From positions 9,698,250 to 9,762,249 of the forward strand of contig OX459107.1 of the NCBI GenBank assembly GCA_949775045.1: a stretch of 64,000 nucleotides of DNA, given 5' to 3'. The DNA comes from Metridium senile. Taxonomy: Eukaryota > Cnidaria > Anthozoa > Actiniaria > Metridiidae. Positions 23,081 to 51,819 of the stretch are shown piece after piece. The notes under the pieces are model-generated. The model saw only the letters and a program-made list of their open reading frames with translations. It had not been told where the DNA came from and ran no database searches. Within the stretch, counting starts at the first letter, position 1; the number at the start of each line of letters is the position of its first letter. The position numbers were made by a program, and so were the translations under genes.

Positions 23081-23728
23081 TTCGTATTTTCCGTGATCTT
23101 AAATTAAAACAAAACACAGTAAGGAATAACATAAGCTTAATGACCTTAAAATTGTATTTTTGTTATGCTAAAAGGGAACTGAATATCATGGTTGAAAGAG
23201 AGTCAATTAACGTCATGTATTGTTGCGAGAACTTACATTGATATCAATACTAAGGTATAAAGGCCAAACAAACCCTTTCACCTGTCCTTTCCCGCTCTCA
23301 AACGCTTTTCAGTAAACTCATGAAGACTTAAACATCAACATTCCTTAAGAATTCTGCGACTGCGCAATTTGAAGGGCCTAAAATGTAACAAAAACAGTAA
23401 TTGCTTCAATACAGACAAATAATTTATTTTTGACTTTCACGTTGTCATACAGTGCGACATTAATTTTAAAATTTCAAATTATTAATAACAAAGTTCTTAC
23501 CTTTAAGAAATTTCACTGCATAAGCTAAGGAATGATGGTTTAGTATGTTTACAATGAAGGCAACTTTATAAATAATCACCCCAAGCATGTTTATTTTTAT
23601 CTTCATCTCCCGCCATACGAACAAAATCGGTCATTGTTCGGAACACCTTCGTCTTACAGTCGTGCTACACTCGTGATTTCGCGATTATGAAATCGGACAT
23701 CCGACAGATCCAAGTTTGTAATTTCAAA
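23081..23728. promoter_or_regulatory. Divergent intergenic region between P450 and LAP
   Basis: If the anchor exon is right, both genes start within this ~650-bp interval and may share a promoter. I see no convincing TATA box. The last part, up to the LAP start, is richer in CpG than its surroundings. Confidence 0.3.
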
Positions 23729-37387
<13,659 letters not shown>

Positions 37388-37681
37388 AATTCCGATAATT
37401 GTCTGCATAGAGATAAATAGTGACAATTCAAGTGATTATATTATATTTTTATTCTATTTCTTATTCTATTACTTTGTTGTGGTACAAATGGACATACAAT
37501 GACGTATTTTGTTATGGTTTCGCCAACCAACCATTGTTATTAAAACAAAGTAAATTAACAACCTCTTGTTAAAATGGTTGGCAAATTAGCATGATAATAC
37601 CAACACTTGGAACACTATGTACTATTCCCTATTGTATTTTATTTCATTTCATTTTGTATTTTATTTCATTCCCTTTAGTTT

Positions 37682-37687
37682 TTTATT
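37682..37687 (-). promoter_or_regulatory. Poly(A) signal AATAAA of the patatin gene
   Basis: A minus-strand AATAAA lies 34 nt after the patatin stop codon. The convergent LAP gene ends at 37387, so the two transcripts probably end within about 300 bp of each other. Confidence 0.45.
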
Positions 37688-37720
37688 TTGTTCGTTATTT
37701 GGTGGTTTTAAGTCCACACG

Positions 37721-41591
<3,871 letters not shown>

Positions 41592-42350
41592 TTTTATCCT
41601 GAAAGAATTGGAGTAGGGAAGGTGTTATAGTCAGGACACTCGAACCGTGAAGTTTTTCCGATTATTGCTACGGTTTTTTTTAACCACGTCACTTGAGCGA
41701 ATAGTCCTTTCAACGACATGACAGTAGCATGTTCAGAAAAAGATAACCTAAAATAAGACATGTTTCAAGTATCCTCATTCAAAATATTTCTTCGTATCTG
41801 ATTGGTCAAAATACACTGGCGAAAAATCCCTAAGTTCCCTGCACCATCTTGAAAGGTATCCGAGCCTTTGCATCAAAAAAGGACGAACGTTGAGCTTGCA
41901 ATGCGGGACAATTATTCATGTGTCTCTATCATTGCAAGCTCAACGTTCGTCTCGCTTTGATGCGAAGGCCCGGCTACCTTTCAAGATGGCGCAGGGAACT
42001 GTGAAGGGGACTATTTTTCGTGTCCTTCAATGAGAAAGCATTATCAAATCGATGACGTCAGAGAGTTCAATTAATCTCTGTCAGGCTAGCATTAACGCAC
42101 TAAAATTGATTCCCCTCAGGGTGATGCTAAAGCAAGTTGAGCATGTTTTCTCTAAATGATTACGGGTAAAAGTATTAATGTCGATTTTGTTACTTTAAGG
42201 GGTGGACCATACGGTCCCTACTCAGTTTTCCTCCGAATTCCGGACATTTTAACTTTAATAAAACATAGATGACTTCTCGCCCCCAATCCACACTCGTTAC
42301 AATTATATTGTAATAGCTTTTGTTTTGCGACTATAACTTACTACTAGAAC
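41592..42350. other. Upstream flank of the patatin gene with two fold-back elements
   Basis: 41626-41795 resembles the nested element at 1081-1291 (GGACACTCGAACCGTGAAG ... TCAAGTATCC). 41823-42016 is copy B of the GGAACTGTGAAGGGGACTATT fold-back (see 16297-16504), with CAACGTTCGTCTCG mirrored. No coding sequence is visible. Confidence 0.55.
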
Positions 42351-42359
42351 ACCGCTTTA

Positions 42360-42590
42360 TATCCATAAAATCACATTGCTACTTTGGAATAGAGCACAAA
42401 CACTATATACATGAAATAAGATATAATTTTTACTGTGTAAAAAAACCTGCAAACACTATATCCATGAAATAGAGTACAAACATTAAAAGCGTGCAACATA
42501 AATAGTACTAAATAGAGATATTTTATGCGAATTCTATTTTTTTTCTATTGTTTAATTAGCGCTATTTAGTACTAATTAGTAATAATAATA
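42360..42590. repeat. 57-bp minisatellite units joined to a half MITE
   Basis: Two to three diverged 57-bp units (ACACTATATCCATGAAATAG) run into GAGTACAAACATTAAAAGCG, the end of the MITE family seen at 36293. This suggests that the minisatellite arose beside that MITE. Confidence 0.6.
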
Positions 42591-43600
42591 ATAATAATAA
42601 TAATTTATTTACTTAATATAGCGCTTTTTAACATTAAAATGATCAAGAGCGCTTTACATGAATAAGTCAATAAAATATAAATATATAACATGAATAATTA
42701 CTATAAATATTAATCTATAAAAATCAAATACTAAAAAACGAAATACTAAGTGGAAATATTCTAAATGGAAATATTCTAAATAAAAATAACTAAGTTAAAT
42801 TCACTAAAAACTACTTGTTATAAGCTATATTAAAAAGATGTGTCTTAAGTTGTTTCTTAAAAATGCTAAGTGATTTTATTTCCCGAATTTGTACAGGAAG
42901 GCTGTTCCACAGTGTGGGGGCAGCAGCATAGAAAGAACGCGCCCCTAGTGTCGATAGCATACGCCCCTTAGGACGATCCAAGACTAAAGTGTTGTTAGAC
43001 CTTAATAAATATGCAGAACAGGACCTAATGGACACCAAATCACTTATATAGCTAGGCGAGATGTTATATATAGCCTTGAATGTAATTGTTAAAATCTTAA
43101 ACTGAATACGATAAAAGACAGGTAGCCAATGAAGGTTGTAGAGTACAGGCGTGATATGGTCATACTTTCTAGCGTTCATTATTAACCTAGCGGCAGTGTT
43201 CTGGACCCTCTGCAATTTACAGATCTGATATTTAGGCAGGCCATAGAGTAAGCTATTACAATAGTCAAGTCGTGACGTAACAAAAGCATGAACTAATGTT
43301 TTAAGACAATCCTGAGAAAGATATTTTGAGATCCGTCGAATATTGTGAATATGATAAAAAGCAGCCTTACAAATTTGATTAACCTGAGGATCCATACTAA
43401 GTGAATTGTCAATAATAGTACCCAAGTTCCTGACATTTACAGAAGGATCAATTGTATGTTCGCCAACATTAAGAACTGACGGATTTAATTTATTAAGTTG
43501 TTGGCGAGTTCCAATTACCAGGAATTCTGTTTTGTCATCGTTGAGCAACAGCCTGCTATCAATAAGCCAGTTCCTAAGGTCTTGAATAGTACTAGTACTA
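42590..43600 (-). pseudogene. 5'-truncated LINE (CR1/L2 type), reverse-transcriptase C-terminal part
   Basis: An open frame at 43548-42811 (245 codons, continuing in frame to about 43600 without ATG) encodes the thumb and C-terminal part of a non-LTR reverse transcriptase: LNDDKTEFLVIG, TLVHAFVTSRLDYCNSLLYG, KLQRVQNTAARLI and LWNSLP. The catalytic FADD part is missing. The 3' tail has GTAAAGCGCT and AGCGCTATAT and ends in TTATTATTA repeats. This copy is unbroken in the part kept, so it is relatively young. Confidence 0.88.
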
Positions 43601-44110
43601 CTTGTTTTACGGATATATTAGTTGCACTCTATAATCAAGTTGCTACGTATAGTTTAGTAAACGAGCAGGAGTGTTTTATATAGCTTAAAAAACTCCAACA
43701 CTTATTCAAAACTAAATTATAAAAGTTTCTTGAAGAAAAGTCCAATTTGGAGACAAACTTTATTTGCAAGGTACACTGCGCATGCTCATATCACACCATG
43801 CACCATTAAGCACCACATTTGGCATCCCACATTTGAGAAAGGTCGTATATAATATAGTAGGAGATTGATAGCATTGTTTCGGGTGATGCCTCTAGTAAAA
43901 GTCAATGATGAGAGATTAAAACTGAGACCTTTACAAGTGTCATAGATACATAAAGACACACGTACCTTTATCATAAAGACACACGTACCTTTATCATAAA
44001 GACACATGTGTTTTTATATAATGTACCTATGGCAGTGTTTTATGGGGTATAAAGTCATGCATGTGACCAAATTGGAATGCCCCGATTGGATTAATAGCTC
44101 ATGAATTATT
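43601..44110. other. No gene recognised
   Basis: AT-rich sequence with a short triple repeat of CATAAAGACACACGTACCTTT at 43940-44010. Nothing else stands out. Confidence 0.4.
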
Positions 44111-44124
44111 AATGAGTTTTTAGA

Positions 44125-44896
44125 ATCAAATTGCTACTGTGGAATAGAACGCAAACACTATATCCATGAAATATATTCAAATTGCTACTGTGGAATAGAA
44201 CGCAAACACTATATCCATGAAATATATTCAAATTGCTACTGTGGAATAGAACGCAAACACTATATCCATGAAATATATTCAAATTGCTACTGTGGAATAG
44301 AGCGCAAACACTTAACCCATGAAATATATTCAAATTGCTACTGTGAAATAGAGCGCAAACACTAAACCCATGAAATATATTCAAATTGCTACTGTGGAAT
44401 AGAACACAAACACTTAACCCATGAAATATATTCAAATTGCTACTGTGGAATAGAACACAAACACTTAACCCATGAAATATATTCAAATTGCTACTGTGGA
44501 ATAGAACACAAACACTTAATCCATGAAATATATTCAAATTGCTACTGTGGAATAGAACACAAACACTTAACCCATGAAATATATTCAAATTGCTACTGTG
44601 GAATAGAACACAAACACTTAACCCATGAAATATATTCAAATTGCTACTGTGGAATAGAACACAAACACTTAACCCATGAAATATATTCAAATTGCTACTG
44701 TGGAATAGAGCGCAAACACTATATCCATGAAATAGAATCAAATTGCTACTGTGGAATAGAACGCAAACACTATATCCATGAAATAGAATCAAATTGCTAC
44801 TGTGGAATAGAGCGCAAACACTATATCCATGAAATACATGAAATAGAATCAAATTGCTACTGTGGAATAGAACGCAAACACTATATCCATGAAATA
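44125..44896. repeat. 57-bp minisatellite, ~14 copies
   Basis: Units of TCAAATTGCTACTGTGGAAT, AGAACGCAAACACT and TATATCCATGAAATA. 57 bp is 19 codons, so a 276-codon minus-strand frame stays open by chance of length. More units occur at 45321-45460, 42360-42470, 46445-46505 and 46855-47035. Confidence 0.92.
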
Positions 44897-45323
44897 TAGA
44901 TAGATAGATAGATAGTTTATTAATATAAAATCTTAGCAACCTTACGGTTGAATTACGTTATATTTACAATATATAATATAGTATAATAATAATAAGTTAC
45001 AAAAATACAATAAAGGTATAGTAAAATATGTAAAAATATAAAATGTGTCGTAATATTTAAAAGGAGGTCTAAGCCTTTTCACTTAAAAGTGAATTGGAAA
45101 TTATAAAACTGTTTCGAAATCTGTTGGTCTTAAAAACTGGATTAAAAGTATGAGTCCTCCTTAAGTTATACTTGGAAAGATTAGACTTTGGTAATAACTT
45201 ATAAAGTTTACTGTCTTTATTGTCTATAGTGTTCTTGAAGAGCTTATCGGTAAGTAGTTGTCGTCGGTATGATAGAGTTGTAAGGCTAGCTTTCTCAAGG
45301 CCGTCTTCTTCTTTAATATAATC
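44897..45323 (-). pseudogene. LINE 3' end inserted in the 57-bp minisatellite
   Basis: On the minus strand it encodes about 75 codons with SYRRQLLTDKLFKNT, KLYKLLPKS and FKTNRFRNSFIISNS followed by a stop. This is the C-terminus of a CR1/Jockey-like ORF2. A TCTA repeat tail is at 44897-44916. Minisatellite units resume directly on both sides, so it inserted into the array. Confidence 0.8.
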
Positions 45324-45461
45324 AAATTGCTACTGTGGAATAGAACGCAAACACTATATCCATGAAATAGAATCAAATTGCTACTGTGGAATAGAGCGCA
45401 AACACTATATCCATGAAATAGAATCAAATTGCTACTGTGAAATAGAGCGCAAACACTATAT

Positions 45462-46444
45462 TGTCATGAGGCAAGAATTGGCTCATTTTTGTAACACACT
45501 TTTCAGATATTATTTTACCTTCAACTTTAGAAACGGCTCAACACTTGCTTTTAGTTTTCTAATTGAAATATGTTTTCTGTTTCAAAGAACAATTGGGTTA
45601 GATAGTATTCATTAGCAAAGCTCTCCGTCATTAGTTGATCATTCTTCTTATCTGTTTTTAATATGTTTTTCTCATTAAGAAAACACTTGTTAACAAGTTG
45701 TCGGCAAACTTAACATGCTTGAGTTAATCCTGGATGTTCGGTTAGGTTATCATTATCACACCGAACACTACCATTAACGAGGGCGTGTTAATCCTTCTCT
45801 TTGTTTCTCAGAGGCAGATCAGTTCGTGCTACTGCGCAACAGCAGAAACGAATACCTTAGTAATTATGAATAATATTCTATTACGTGGCCTTATTGCGTC
45901 ACGTCAGTTCAACTCGAATTGCTCTGCCAGAGAGCAATGTCCAGGAAAACAAATATCACAGTTAAGTTACTTTTCGGATACACTATCCATACGATAGTGT
46001 ATCTACATAGTTTGCTACTGGAAACATAGTGAACAAGTTAGTTTTTCCAATCTTCTGTTCACTTCGTAAACGTTAGTTAATTAGGTTAGCCTCGTTTTGA
46101 TTATATAAGGTCGAAGAATGTTATTGGTTTATTCCAATTACGTAATGTCACGTAAGAGAATGGTAATGAGTATTATTTAAACGCTTGCACACCAGTTTTT
46201 AGTCAGTTCCAGTTGCAGTTCCAGTTGTAGTTCCAGTTGTAGTTCCAGTTCTACCTCAGTTCTACTTCTGCTGTAAATCATAGTTACAGATTGTAAACCT
46301 AGTCAACTATATAAAGCCAAGTGGGAAGACAAGTTCGTTCGTTTAATTTAGTATTCTTGGTACTGTTGTCAAACGAGCAAGGTACAGTTCAGCCGGAGCG
46401 TTGTGCTCCCTGTCCCCAGCGTAGCCAAGCGTAGTGCTCTTACA
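45462..46444 (+). mobile_element. LTR-like unit, copy A (~983 bp)
   Basis: Begins TGTCATGAGGCAAGAATTGG and ends GCTCTTACA, giving the TG...CA ends of an LTR. A TATA-like GATTATATAAGG is at about 46100. Flanked by minisatellite, with ACACTAT on both sides of the approximate borders. Minus-strand copies are at 59987-60949 and 62890-63852. No gag or pol is visible, so these look like solo LTRs. Confidence 0.6.
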
Positions 46445-46505
46445 CTATCCATGACATTAGATAGAATTTTTACTGTGAAATAAAACGCAAACACTATATA
46501 TCCAT

Positions 46506-46506
<1 letters not shown>

Positions 46507-46573
<67 letters not shown>
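46507..46573. repeat. (AT)n microsatellite
   Basis: About 33 AT units, immediately left of the hammerhead-bearing segment 46574-46850. A shorter AT run follows that segment. Confidence 0.97.
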
Positions 46574-46574
<1 letters not shown>

Positions 46575-46850
46575 CAAGTCTTTGTTTCGATTTATTCGTA
46601 GTACAGTGCTCGATACATAAATGTAGAGCGGAATATATTCACGATAGAAAAAACAAATAGACTAAACTTTCATCCCGACAAGCCTGTTTCGTGATTACTC
46701 ACTCTTCAGGGGATTTTAATGACAAGAATATTCATAACCATCTATTATATACTATAAATTTGCATAATTAATGTAGCGGTAAATTTAAAGGTAGTGTTCA
46801 GCTGTTGCGTAGCAACGCTTTGCTTCTATGGCGGCATGAAGAGACAATAT
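46574..46850 (-). mobile_element. Short element carrying a hammerhead ribozyme, set in (AT)n
   Basis: A 277-bp unique segment bounded on both sides by AT repeats and containing the ribozyme at 46672-46714. This may be a retrozyme-like unit or a terminal piece of a Penelope-like element. It has no ORF. Confidence 0.55.
46672..46714 (-). ncRNA. Type I hammerhead ribozyme, complete core
   Basis: Read on the minus strand: stem I 5' side ATCCC, box CTGAAGA (CTGANGA with N = A), stem II GTGA-GTAA-TCAC, GAAA, stem III ACA-GGCT-TGT, cleavage triplet GTC, stem I 3' side GGGAT. All stems pair perfectly and every invariant core base is present. Cleavage is expected after the C of GTC at about 46677. 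Confidence 0.85.
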
Positions 46851-46854
46851 ATAT

Positions 46855-47035
46855 ATAATCAAATTGCAACTGTGGGATAAAACTCAAAGGTTATATCCAT
46901 GAGATAGAATCATATTGCTATTGTCGAATAGCGCGCAGACACTATATCCATGACATAAGATAGAATAAATACTATGACCATGAAATGTAATCAAATTGCA
47001 ACTGTGGGATAAAACTCAAACGCTATATCCATGAG
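46855..47035. repeat. Diverged 57-bp minisatellite units
   Basis: Three diverged units containing TCAAATTGCAACTGTGGGAT and TATATCCATGA. Confidence 0.75.
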
Positions 47036-47456
47036 GAGGGAGAGAAACAAGGATTATAATATTTTCCTCCGTTCTCCCTGATTTTCTTTGTTCTTTATAA
47101 ATATAAGCTATTGATGATATTTATTAGAGTGCAAATGGTACAAATTTGAACCATTTAATAGTTTGTATTTCAAAGATAAGCTGTTCGCATAAAATTGGCC
47201 CAAGTAATATTACAATCAGGCCAATAAGACCTTATAGTTCAATAATAGGCCCTTTGCTGGACAAGGTCACGTGTTTCATTCCTCCATTCTCTTTATGTCA
47301 CAGAAAAACATCGAAAAATATACTAACTCATGAAATTTCAAGTACCAAGAAGTCTTGAAACGGGAAAAACTAAAAGTTAACCCGATTACTAACCTTGAAA
47401 AGTTGCTTTCTTGCCAGTGCGTGATGTTCACAAAAGAAAAAAACTATTTTTATTTA

Positions 47457-47645
47457 AGTTAAAAATTGAGGATAGCGTTTCTTCTGCGTTATGATTTATT
47501 ATGAATTACCAAGCTTTCGGCCATCTTGGCCATCATCAAACATATTACGTGTACAACAACCCTGATGATGGCCAAGATGGCCGAAAGCTTGGAAATTCAT
47601 AATAAATCATAACGCAGAAGAAACGCTATCCTCAATTTTTAACTA
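47457..47645. mobile_element. Palindromic element with hammerhead-like arms
   Basis: Two ~75-bp inverted arms around a 25-bp spacer. The plus-strand arm reads CTGATGA, then T, a GGCC-AAGAT-GGCC hairpin, GAAA and AGCTT, which is the order of a hammerhead core with a self-complementary stem III. There is one unpaired base at the start of stem II and stem I is only 2 bp. The minus-strand arm has TTGATGA. Confidence 0.6.
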
Positions 47646-48924
47646 AATGCCTGCGTGCAAACAAACAGTGGAGATTAAAAGTGTTCTCTATAAAAATATA
47701 TTTATTTAAAGTCGAAGGATTTTATGAAAGTTCATAAAAGTCTTGTTTCAAAAGTCTTAAGAGAGCTCGTCCCTAATAACCGAACATCGTAGTAAGAGCT
47801 CAAAAATAAAAATCCTTTAAACTTTCCCAGATTATAGCGTTTAGGGTGCTATTACTTCAAAATAAATCCTAGACTCATTGGGTCTTTATTTTTCGAGAAC
47901 GGGGACAATTTTGATTTTCGGGGTTTTTGAGTAATTTTTGAGCTCAAACCACTACCTCTATAAAGATATACATTTGTCCACAAATTCCAAATAAAATGCT
48001 ATTTTTAACATAACAAATGTAAAGTATAGGTAGTTAACTACATTTTCCTGTATTTTGGATTGGTTTTAGAAAATTAGGAATATTTTACAGATTTTTCTTT
48101 ATTCACAATTTTTTTGCAAATTTAGCGACAGTAAAAATTGTCTAACTTTACGCTAAAATATCTCCGCTGGTATGGTGATCCTGAACATTTAAATACTTGT
48201 AAAATAAAGACAAACATCACTTCTATCGATACATCAAATAAAATTTTGGGGCCACTCAAAAACAGTCTTCATAGAGTCGATAATTCATAGGGTCATAATG
48301 CCAAAATTTGACGAGTTGCGGTATTGTTTTGTCACGCAATCTTTATGGTCAGCGAAGGGAAAAAATTCTCAGTCCGTAAAAATAAGTTTGTTATTAAAAA
48401 TATCTTGCATAATAATGACTTATGACTTTCATCAAACTCTGATTGTGTTAAGTGAGAAATTCAACTAAATTTTTTAAACTTTTAGGATAAATTACTTGAC
48501 AGTCGATAAGTAAATTTTCGCAGTTCGGTCGCTTTGTGCAATACTTCGACATTTGAGCATAAATATGATAACAAACTGTCACTTGAATTATAACTCACCC
48601 TAAATGCAGGATATAATCCATTTTAAGAGCTTCTTTTAGGTAAGCGACCGAGATTTGGAACTGTTTCGGAAGAGCATCGTGTGAACGAAGTCAACTGACT
48701 CAGACTACAAGATGGCGTTACACACAGGAATCCCATGCGGCGAACTTTATTGTTATGTAGTCAATCACTTCATTTATATGGCTATCTGATTTGAGATGCC
48801 CGATAAAATTAAAGCTTTGTATATATTGTTAAAAAATTAAAGACAATTTCAAGAAATTATCAGATATAATATCTAAATTATCCTATAAAATTATCAAAAC
48901 AATAACTTGTTAACCATTCCATAA

Positions 48925-49356
48925 ATGCCGCGTGAGATGAGGTTCGCTAAAGACAACAATGGTATGAGGTTGTTCACGATTGCTGAGTTCCTTACACCTC
49001 AGCAAATTCAGTCCTATATCAGTAGAAACGCTGCCAAGCTAAAGACCCCCATGGCTAACCTGATTGATGCAGAAGAGCAATTTGTGACAGCTACTGAAGC
49101 AGAAGTCTACCAATCTACCCGAACTGAAGTCCTTCATCATTGCGCCCTTCAACACCCTATTACCTATGCTACCTTTAATCTTTGTCAGTTAAACAAGTCT
49201 AATGGACTGAAACAGCTAAGTATCAAAATACTTTCTACTGTATGTGAGTACTTTGACATTGATACCAGTAACATTACAAGTCACCGAAAGGCTCCCTACA
49301 TCGATCTCTTAAGTACAACGCTGCAGTCCTGCTCTTGTACACAGACACCCGCATAA
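48925..49356 (+). CDS. 143-codon ORF of unknown function inside the TTAA element
   Basis: ATG to TAA without introns, starting 10 bp inside the left inverted arm. Composition is that of a real protein: helical N-terminal half (FLTPQQIQSYISRNAAKLK), then a C-terminal part LKQLSIKILSTVCEYFDID...HRKAPYIDLL ending in SCSC. I do not recognise the family. The C-terminal half could be a small helical DNA-binding or adaptor fold. It is the only long open frame in the element, so it may be an accessory mobile-element protein or a captured host fragment. Confidence 0.55.
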   Translation: MPREMRFAKDNNGMRLFTIAEFLTPQQIQSYISRNAAKLKTPMANLIDAEEQFVTATEAEVYQSTRTEVLHHCALQHPITYATFNLCQLNKSNGLKQLSIKILSTVCEYFDIDTSNITSHRKAPYIDLLSTTLQSCSCTQTPA

Positions 49357-49369
49357 TTTTGCTTTTGTT

Positions 49370-49575
49370 TTGCTTTGGGGGGTTCTCCCTTTCTCCAAGT
49401 CGGGTAGGGGTGATCAACAAAGCAGAGTAAAAATGACCCTTACAGGTACGGAATCATGTTGCGTAACTTATTTTTGAGCCAGGACCCTAAAGGGTACGTA
49501 CAGGAAATATTTTTAACCCTAAAAGGTACGCCGATCACCTCTACCACCCCTACCGCTTCGCAAAGGGAGTACACC
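49370..49575. mobile_element. Fold-back within the TTAA element
   Basis: GGGTAGGGGTGATCAAC and TAGGGGTGATC-type words face GATCACCTCTACCACCCCTA. Interior words AACCCTAAAAGGTACG and CCCTAAAGGGTACG resemble those in the G/C-tract elements. Confidence 0.5.
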
Positions 49576-49615
49576 CCGGAGTTATAATTAGCAGAAAAAA
49601 AACGTTTTACACAAT

Positions 49616-49887
49616 GCAAAAACGGCTGAGTAGAACACAGTAAATTGCGCTAATCACTGATGCATTCAGGATAACACTTTGTAGTTAGTAAAACTCATTA
49701 TTGAGTAAAAGTGAGGTTAAACTCAATATATTGAGTACATGGTACATTGTACTCAATGGATGTCTACATTACTCTCATTAGTCATATGTTTACTCTCAAT
49801 AATGAGTTGTTTTACTCACTATAAAGTGTCATCCTGAATACATGATTAACGCAATATACTGTGTTGTATCTACTCAGCCGTTTTTGC
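49616..49887. mobile_element. Fold-back MITE within the TTAA element, 272 bp
   Basis: GCAAAAACGGCTGAGTAGA at the left is mirrored at the right end. The arms extend about 65 bp (CATTCAGGATAACACTTT), and the centre has repeated ACTCAATATATTGAGT-like palindromes. Confidence 0.8.
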
Positions 49888-49914
49888 ACCACAGGGAAGA
49901 ATTATCACTTGATG

Positions 49915-50281
49915 TTAAGGTGAACTCTAGGGGGGGGGGGGGGGGGGGGGGGGCACTCCCTTATATTTACTATACGGGGACGTTCCGCCAAACAGGGTAT
50001 GGTTTTTTGCCTTGGCGTCTTGAATAGGGTATACCATTTAGACTAATTTGTCTTACTTAAATACGGTCGCCTTTTTTAACTTTACTATGTCTTACACAGG
50101 GTGTAAATATGTGTAGGGTATACAATTTCTCCCTTGAGTCTTGGATAGGGTCTACTTTTTATTGAATAGGGTACGTATTTTTAGGATTATGCTGTCTTAA
50201 ATAGGGTCAGGGTTTAGAGGTACCAGCGGAACGTCCCCGTCAGAAACTGGGTCAAGTACCCCCCCCCCCCCCCCCCCCCCA
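49915..50281. mobile_element. G-tract/C-tract fold-back within the TTAA element
   Basis: A run of over 20 G, then CACTCCCTTATATTTAC and GGGGACGTTCCGC, closes with GCGGAACGTCCCCGTC and over 20 C. The interior repeats AATAGGGT five or six times. Confidence 0.75.
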
Positions 50282-51819
50282 ATTAGTATACTAAACAAAT
50301 AGGGTTGTTTTTTTTTATGTTAGATCTTAAAATAGAATACTATATTCGCATAGAACCGATACCAAAATGATAGTTCTTATAGTAAATGATGATGAAATGA
50401 AGCCAGTAATAAGACAAAATCGGGCCATGGGTCTTTAAATATTTTCGAAAAACTAAAGGTCGCAAAGATTGTAGCCTTTGCATTTTCAGTAACTTTTTCA
50501 GATAAAAGTTCTGTTTAAAATATTGGTATATGCAGGAAAAATAAATACAGTATATGTATCATAAATTATGGATAATTTTTTTAAGACTAGTAACTGTGTA
50601 ACCTGAGAAAACAGACTGTGTTAAATTTTTTAGCAATATCAGCATATTAAAGAACTATTTTGGTTAACAAGTTATTGTTTTGATAATTTTATAGGATAAT
50701 TTAGAGATTATATCTGATAATTTCTTGAAATTGTCTTTAATTTTTTAACAATATATACAAAGCTTTAATTTTATCGGGCATCTCAAATCAGATAGCCATC
50801 TAATGAAGTGATTGACTACATAACAATAAAGTTCGCCGCATGGGATTCCTGTGTGTAACGCCATCTTGTAGTCTGAGTCAGTTGACTTCGTTCACACGAT
50901 GCTCTTCCGAAACAGTTCCAAATCTCGGTCGCTTACCTAAAAGAAACTCTTAAAATGGATTATATCCTGCATTTAGGGTGAGTTATAATTCAAGTGACAG
51001 TTTGTTATCATATTTATGCTCAAATGTCGAAGTATTGCACAAAGCGACCGAACTGCGAAAATTTACTTATCGACTGTCAAGTAATTTATCCTAAAAGTTT
51101 GAAAAATTTAGTTGAATTTCTCACTTAACACAATCAGAGTTTGATGAAAGTCATAAGTCATTATTATGCAAGATATTTTTAATAACAAACTTATTTTTAC
51201 GGACTGAGAATTTTTTCCCTTCGCTGACCATAAAGATTGCGTGACAAAACAATACCGCAACTCGTCAAATTTTGGCAATATGACCCTATGAATTATCGAC
51301 TCTATGAAGACTGTTTTTGAGTGGCCCCAAAATTTTATTTGATGTATCGAAAGAAGGAATGTTTGTCTTTATTTTACAAGTATTTAAATGTTCAGGATCA
51401 CCATACCAGCGGAGATATTTTAGCGTAAAGTTAGACAATTTTTACTGTCGCTAAATTTGCAAAAAAATTGTGAATAAAGAAAAATCTGTAAAATATTCCT
51501 AATTTTCTAAAATCAATCCAAAATACAGGAAAATGTAGTTAACTACCTATACTTTACATTTGTTATGTTAAAAATAGCATTTTATTTGGAATTTGTGGAC
51601 AAATTTATATCTTTATAGAGGTAGTGGTTTGAGCTCAAAAATTACTCAAAAACCCCGAAAATCAAAATTGTCCCCGTTCTCGAAAAATAAAGACCCAATG
51701 AGTCTAGGATTTATTTTGAAGTAATAGCACCCTAAACGCTATAATCTGGGAAAGTTTGAAGGATTTTTATTTTTGAGCTCTTCCTACGATGTTCGGTTTT
51801 TAGGGACGAGCTCTCTTAA

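Larger units (their letters stand above)
47757..51819. mobile_element. TTAA-flanked element with 1,155-bp terminal inverted repeats
   Basis: TTAA stands at 47757-47760 and 51816-51819. Between them the arms 47761-48915 and 50661-51815 are inverted copies of equal length, about 98% alike by eye, ending GAGAGCTCGTCCC. TTAA duplication is characteristic of the piggyBac and Kolobok superfamilies. The 1,745-bp centre holds one ORF (48925-49356) and three nested fold-backs. I recognise no transposase, so it is probably non-autonomous. Confidence 0.85.

Noticed and set aside
44109..44939. A 276-codon repeat protein on the minus strand
   Set aside because: It comes from the 57-bp minisatellite (19 codons), whose other copies are broken and dispersed.
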